This document shows positions 59,859-64,000 of a stretch of DNA of 64,000 nucleotides, piece by piece. Within the stretch, counting starts at the first letter, position 1. The number at the start of each line of letters is the position of its first letter. The translations under genes and the position numbers were made by a program. The notes beneath the pieces are model-generated. The model ran no database searches and was not told the DNA's origin. It saw only the letters and a program-made list of their open reading frames with translations. The stretch is from the NCBI GenBank assembly GCA_964473485.1, contig CAYYPH010000001.1:434001-498000 (forward strand), given 5' to 3'. This stretch comes from CAIVAT01 sp964473485. GTDB lineage: Bacteria; Bacteroidota; Bacteroidia; Bacteroidales; FEN-979.

Positions 59859-62291
59859 ATGAGAACAATCCATCTGATCGCACTGATCCTGATCTGTCAG
59901 GGGCTTTTCGCCCAGCCGGAAAAGAAGAGCATTGAAGCTGTCCGGTCGGAAGATTCTCCGAGGATTGACGGGGTTCTCGATGAACCATGCTGGCAGAATG
60001 CCCAGGTGGCTAAAGATTTTCTGCAGCGGATTCCATATAATGGCCGGCCTGCCACTTTCGAAACAGAGGTACGGTTTCTATATGATAACACAGGGTTATA
60101 CATCGGCGCCGACCTAAAGGATCCCTGGCCCGACAGCATTCCAACGCAGCTTGGCCTGCGTGATTCGCCCGAACTGAATGCCGACAATCTTGTCATCGGA
60201 CTAAGCCCGTTCAATGATGGGTTGAATGCCTTCTGTTTCATGGTTTATGTATCTGATGTACAGGCGGATTTTAAAATTTCAGGAGAAAATGGGGAAGATG
60301 ATTTCACATGGGATGCCGTGTGGACCAGTAAGGCGAAAAAATATGACAAAGGTTGGATCTGCGAGATGAAGATCCCCTACTCGGCCATTCGTTTTCCCAA
60401 GACCGACTTACAACAATGGGGTTTGAACTGCCAGCGAAGCATCCGGCGCTATAGGGAATACAATACCTGGAACCTGATCGATTCAAAGGTTTCCGGCATT
60501 GTAAACCAGGCGGGGTTACTGACTGGCATCAGCCACATCAAACCGCCATTGCGCCTGTCGCTTATGCCCTACGTGTCGGGATATGTTCAGAATGCACCCG
60601 GAAGCAGTAACTACAACTTTTCCTACAATTACGGGGCTGACCTGAAATATGGAATAAACCAGAGTTTTACGCTCGACATGACCCTTATCCCCGACTTTGG
60701 CCAGGTAAGATCGGATGACATCATGTACAACTTCACTCCATTTGAAATTCAATATGATGAACGAAGACAATTTTTTACCGAAGGGACAGAGTTGTTCAAT
60801 AAGGGTGGGATCTTTTATTCCAGACGTGTCGGAAGCGAACCCAAGGGATTTTACAAAGCTTATGATCAAACGGATACCAATGAGATGGTGAGCAAAAACC
60901 CTGCAACTACCAAACTCATCAATGCGACCAAAATATCAGGCAGAACGACAGGAGGGCTAGGCGTTGGTTTTTTTAATGCCATGTCGGCCAATACCTGGGC
61001 CACCATCACCGACACCGTTACCGGTCAGAGCAGGGAATTCCTGACACAGGGGTTCACCAACTACAACATGGTGGTGCTTGATCAGAACCTCAAAAACAAC
61101 TCCTACCTCGATTTTCTCAATACGAATTACTACATGCCTACAGAAGGCTACATGGCCAATGTGACAGGAACCTCATTCAAATTCGCGAATAAGAAATACA
61201 CGTATGCCCTTGCCGGTGATGGCTTTGTCAGTCAGAAATATTATAGTCACGAGGCCCCCGACCTGGGGTACCATTATACGGTAGGGTTCGGTAAGATCTC
61301 GGGGAATTTCAAATTCAATTATCAGCAGTTGCTCGAAACAGACACCTACGACCCGAACGATCTGGGCTTCAATCCGGTCAACAACAGGTTTAACAACGCG
61401 CTTTCGTTTCGGTACAACCTTTATGAACCCTTCTGGAAGGTAATCAACTGGTATAATTTCCTTAAGATCAGCTACAACAACATTTATGAAGGAATGAAAT
61501 ACACTTCGTTGAAGATCGAAGGAAGTTCGAATACGACCACGAAGAAATACCTGACGATGGGTGCCAACCTTGATCTTCAACCCATCGAAGCGCACGATTA
61601 TTATGAACCAAGGGTGCCTGGCTGGATGTACAGGGTTCCATGGAACATCTATCAGAATGCATGGATATCAAGCGACTACAGAAAACCATTTGCTCTTGAC
61701 ATGTCGCTGGGCGGATATTTTTCTCCACAATACGTATCATCGGGTTATGACTTTTCACTCAGTCCGCGCATCAGACCGTCGGACCGGATCATGATCATTT
61801 ACCTTCTCTGGACCAATAAAATAATGAATGATGTCGGGTATGTTATGGATTCAACGGACCAGACGAATAACACGGTAATCCTCTTCGGCAGGCGCGACAG
61901 GCTGACTGTCATGAATTTGCTGGAGGCTAACTTTATGATCACCTCCAATATGAGCCTTGACTTGCGGGCCAGGCATTACTGGGTTTCGGTACCCTACTTA
62001 TCCTTTTTCCGGCTTCAGCCTGACGGGTCGCTTCTTCCTGCTGATTATCAAGGCGATGCCGACATCAACTACAATCTCTTCAACCTTGATTTCACCTATA
62101 TCTGGAATTTTGCACCTGGTAGCCAGGTCAGCGTAATGTGGAAACACGCAATAAACACCTACGACAACGAAATCAACAGAAATTTCTTCGACGATTTCAG
62201 GAAAACCCTCTTGGCTCCTTCATCCAACTCCTTCTCTATCAGGGTTATCTATTACCTGGACGCGCTGTACTTTAAAAGAAAGAAATCATAA
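59859..62291 (+). CDS. CBM9-like/DUF5916 outer-membrane protein
   Basis: Secreted outer-membrane protein of 810 residues. It has a signal peptide (ALILICQGLFAQ), an N-terminal CBM9-like beta-sandwich (about 25-225, IDGVLDEPCWQNA, ADNLVIGLSPF, KGWICEMKIPYSAIRF), and a DUF5916 region predicted as a beta-barrel (about 240-810). The barrel part includes SLMPYVSGYVQN, DFGQVRSDD and ends with a hydrophobic strand (YYLDALYFKRKKS). Function in this family is not known, but carbohydrate binding at the surface is possible. It stands 38 bp after the macrodomain gene. Confidence 0.85.
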   Translation: MRTIHLIALILICQGLFAQPEKKSIEAVRSEDSPRIDGVLDEPCWQNAQVAKDFLQRIPYNGRPATFETEVRFLYDNTGLYIGADLKDPWPDSIPTQLGLRDSPELNADNLVIGLSPFNDGLNAFCFMVYVSDVQADFKISGENGEDDFTWDAVWTSKAKKYDKGWICEMKIPYSAIRFPKTDLQQWGLNCQRSIRRYREYNTWNLIDSKVSGIVNQAGLLTGISHIKPPLRLSLMPYVSGYVQNAPGSSNYNFSYNYGADLKYGINQSFTLDMTLIPDFGQVRSDDIMYNFTPFEIQYDERRQFFTEGTELFNKGGIFYSRRVGSEPKGFYKAYDQTDTNEMVSKNPATTKLINATKISGRTTGGLGVGFFNAMSANTWATITDTVTGQSREFLTQGFTNYNMVVLDQNLKNNSYLDFLNTNYYMPTEGYMANVTGTSFKFANKKYTYALAGDGFVSQKYYSHEAPDLGYHYTVGFGKISGNFKFNYQQLLETDTYDPNDLGFNPVNNRFNNALSFRYNLYEPFWKVINWYNFLKISYNNIYEGMKYTSLKIEGSSNTTTKKYLTMGANLDLQPIEAHDYYEPRVPGWMYRVPWNIYQNAWISSDYRKPFALDMSLGGYFSPQYVSSGYDFSLSPRIRPSDRIMIIYLLWTNKIMNDVGYVMDSTDQTNNTVILFGRRDRLTVMNLLEANFMITSNMSLDLRARHYWVSVPYLSFFRLQPDGSLLPADYQGDADINYNLFNLDFTYIWNFAPGSQVSVMWKHAINTYDNEINRNFFDDFRKTLLAPSSNSFSIRVIYYLDALYFKRKKS

Positions 62292-62308
62292 CAGGGAGAT
62301 AAGATTCT

Positions 62309-63442
62309 TCAGTTATCCGGTGTTTTTTTATCCAGGCTGATAAAATCGAGAACCTCACCACGGTCATTGTAGGCAAAGATTTTCATCCTTGTTGCCGAAA
62401 CATCGATGATCAAAAAATTGTAATCCTTTACCTGTTTAACGGTGTAAGATGCCGCAACCGGTTTTTGCAACGGTGCGCCGGCCGAACCGGCCACCAGATG
62501 GACAATACCGTTTACACTGTTATGCTGGTAAAAATGAGAATGTCCTGATAATACAAGATCCACTCCCGTATAGTCAAAGACCTTCCGGGTGATTTCAATC
62601 ATCGCCTGATTCTCACCATGTCCGCCTTTGCAATAGGCCGGGGCATGCGACATGACAAGTTTCCATGCAGCCCTGCTGTAAGCCAGATCCTGCTTAATAA
62701 ATTCAAACTGTGGAGACCCTTCGTGGTAAGGGATCTCCTGATTCATACAAACGACATGGAGATCTCCGTAATCAAAAGAAAAGTAATCACCGGTACCTGA
62801 TGCTGACCGGGGTGAACGGCTGAACGCGATGGCATTATCCTTCCATCCTTCGTGGGGACCCGGTGTATTGAAATAAGGAACAGATACGGTTATCTCTTGA
62901 AATTCAGATACAAAGAATTCTGTTTTCCAGGATTCATAGGAGTCCTTCCTGCACAGTCCGCCTCCCAAAAGTAACACCATGGGATCTGCTGATTTGACGA
63001 GGCCGGCAATTCTTTTGAAGACCTGCGTGCCGGTATGGTTACCGGCCATCCAGGCAAAACGGAATGGCATCCCCGGCGTAACCGCCGTAAAAAAACTGAA
63101 GACAGGCGAAGTTGTATCGAGCTGCGAAACCAGGTATTTATACCTTGTCGCCGGGACAAGCCCGGTAAGTTCTATGGCGTGGACAAAGGTGGTTTCCGTT
63201 GTCTTCCTGATCTCTTTGGTTGATGAGGAGAATTCGGCTACAGTATCGGTTCCAAATTTAACGGTAACAGCGTCCCTGCTGTCGCACTCAACCAACACCC
63301 ACACCGAGTGAGGGGTAACTCCCTGAAGGAATGGCTGCATCAGTATCTTTGCCTGCAAACAACCGGCAACCATCAACGCTACCAGAACAAACAGAAAACG
63401 TGTGAATTGCTGATACGCTATTCGGAAAGAATTTTCCTTCAT
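62309..63442 (-). CDS. Degenerate purple-acid-phosphatase-like metallophosphoesterase
   Basis: Exported protein of 377 residues with a signal or lipoprotein-like N-terminus (FLFVLVALMVAGC). A fibronectin-like PAP N-domain covers about 30-120 and a calcineurin-like domain 125-340. Canonical motifs GD, GDxx and GNHE are altered to GN (134-135), GGG (160-162) and GPHE (195-198), whereas the later His in SHAP (266) and GHSH (300-303) are kept. Loss of the first-half metal ligands suggests no or changed catalysis, perhaps a binding role. It is convergent with the CBM9-like gene. Confidence 0.85.
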   Translation of the reverse strand: MKENSFRIAYQQFTRFLFVLVALMVAGCLQAKILMQPFLQGVTPHSVWVLVECDSRDAVTVKFGTDTVAEFSSSTKEIRKTTETTFVHAIELTGLVPATRYKYLVSQLDTTSPVFSFFTAVTPGMPFRFAWMAGNHTGTQVFKRIAGLVKSADPMVLLLGGGLCRKDSYESWKTEFFVSEFQEITVSVPYFNTPGPHEGWKDNAIAFSRSPRSASGTGDYFSFDYGDLHVVCMNQEIPYHEGSPQFEFIKQDLAYSRAAWKLVMSHAPAYCKGGHGENQAMIEITRKVFDYTGVDLVLSGHSHFYQHNSVNGIVHLVAGSAGAPLQKPVAASYTVKQVKDYNFLIIDVSATRMKIFAYNDRGEVLDFISLDKKTPDN

Positions 63443-63457
63443 CGGGTAACCGAAGGA

Positions 63458-64000
63458 TTACTTCAGTTTGGCATTTTCTACAATTACTTCGTAAAAGTAA
63501 CCTGCGCCAAAATCCTTGTTAACCGCCACTGTACCTTCAATCACCACGACAGCCCCGACGGTGGTGGAGTCGGTGGTGGTAACCGTAAGATCATATTTAT
63601 CGTTCTCTTTTGTTCCATCCTGTATATGGACCCAGTTGCGGTTCATGATCTGGGAGGAGAATTTTACGACTTCCCCCCTTACTCTTACAACCTTTCCGGC
63701 GTATTCCCCAAAGTTTGAAAATAACTCGGCAATGGTGATGCCACCTTCGGCTTTCGGAACATTAATGCCCGTCTTTTCAGGCACAGGCTGGCGGCCTGAG
63801 GGACGCTGAACCATCTTTTGGGGCTCGGCCGTTATGGGCTGATCGGTAAAGTTCTCTACGAAAAGGATGCTTGGAAAAGTCCGTTTCAACTCCCGGCTTG
63901 CAAAATTCTTCATCTCCATGCTGCCCGACCAGTAATAAGTCCCCCCCTCCTTAACATCGGCCTGGTTGATGGCCATCCAGTATTCATTTCCGTCCTCCGT
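63458..64000 (-). CDS. OB-fold protein, 5' end cut by the window
   Basis: Partial protein. The reading frame continues without a stop through the last base of the window (codons for TEDGNEYW precede the internal Met at 63976), so the N-terminus is missing. Visible parts: a segment EYWMAINQADVKEGGTYYW of the kind found in exported GW-type cytochrome-linked proteins, a Pro-rich linker, and a C-terminal OB-fold (ITIAELFSNFGEYAGKVVRVRGEV to YFYEVIVENAKL) similar to the DUF4920/tOB-like OB-fold. Nucleic-acid binding is not implied. Function unknown. Confidence 0.7.
   Translation of the reverse strand, partial: TEDGNEYWMAINQADVKEGGTYYWSGSMEMKNFASRELKRTFPSILFVENFTDQPITAEPQKMVQRPSGRQPVPEKTGINVPKAEGGITIAELFSNFGEYAGKVVRVRGEVVKFSSQIMNRNWVHIQDGTKENDKYDLTVTTTDSTTVGAVVVIEGTVAVNKDFGAGYFYEVIVENAKLK

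Overview
The window reads as chromosomal DNA of a member of the Bacteroidota, most likely a fermentative, anaerobic Bacteroidales-type environmental lineage (lineage is inference). Evidence: secreted proteins carry type IX secretion C-terminal domains of both kinds (type A on the protein at 10592-12739, the gliding/CHU_C type B domain at 25126-26244); many genes are preceded by the Bacteroidota -7 box TAnnTTTG rather than a TATAAT box; DUF5063, DUF4342, the rpsO-pnp pair and a short RpoD are in typical Bacteroidota form. HydG and carbamate kinase point to anaerobic hydrogen and arginine or ureide metabolism. Coding density is very high and no gene-free stretch exceeds about 210 bases. I saw no rRNA, tRNA, CRISPR array, transposase or phage gene.

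Layout. 0-5 kb: a predicted anti-sigma-type ATPase fused to an acetyltransferase, and a DnaE-type polymerase (minus strand). 5-13.6 kb: a plus-strand block with a DUF4143 ATPase, a large FG-GAP/ASPIC histidine kinase, its NarL-type regulator, a secreted delta-60 repeat protein and a TspO-like membrane protein. 13.7-15.7 kb: Y-family polymerase DinB, divergent from a self-cleaving LexA-like XRE/S24 repressor. 15.8-21.8 kb: sugar-nucleotide genes (Ugd, UDP-glucuronate decarboxylase, RmlD-like reductase, phosphohexomutase), DUF5063 and an Hpt protein. 21.8-26.7 kb (mostly minus): TPR lipoprotein, RecA, Bcp, Nth, a CHU_C protein and a CoA-binding protein. 26.8-41.9 kb: housekeeping genes (ClpB, RecR, GlmM, ComA homologue, AroE, S15, PNPase, RpoD, Rpe, HD, Usp). 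42-45.4 kb: a three-gene membrane glycosylation operon. 45.4-48.9 kb: LigA and an RlmD/TrmA-family methyltransferase. 49-52 kb (minus): ECF sigma, putative anti-sigma and two secreted beta-solenoid proteins. 52-56 kb: DMT transporter, HydG, two TM1266-family regulators, carbamate kinase. 56-64 kb: DMT transporter, MtaB, inositol-phosphatase-like enzyme, macrodomain protein, a CBM9-like outer-membrane protein, a degenerate metallophosphoesterase and a gene cut by the window end.

The most interesting signals are regulatory. First, the dnaE promoter region and the dinB/lexA-like divergent region, 10 kb apart, carry the same 43-bp block (35 of 43 positions identical) with paired GATTA-N5-TAATC operators at the same 23-bp spacing. 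This points to one damage-inducible mutagenesis regulon of LexA-like repressor, DinB and DnaE. Second, a 14-bp identical element, TTCACCCGAACGGG, lies about 38 bp upstream of -7-like boxes both before the NarL-type regulator gene and before the secreted delta-60 gene, so it is a candidate binding site of that two-component system. Other points of note: short repeat elements read through in frame inside dnaE, a purple-acid-phosphatase-like protein that has lost three metal-binding motifs, and hydG with two tandem TM1266-type regulators but no other hydrogenase gene in view.
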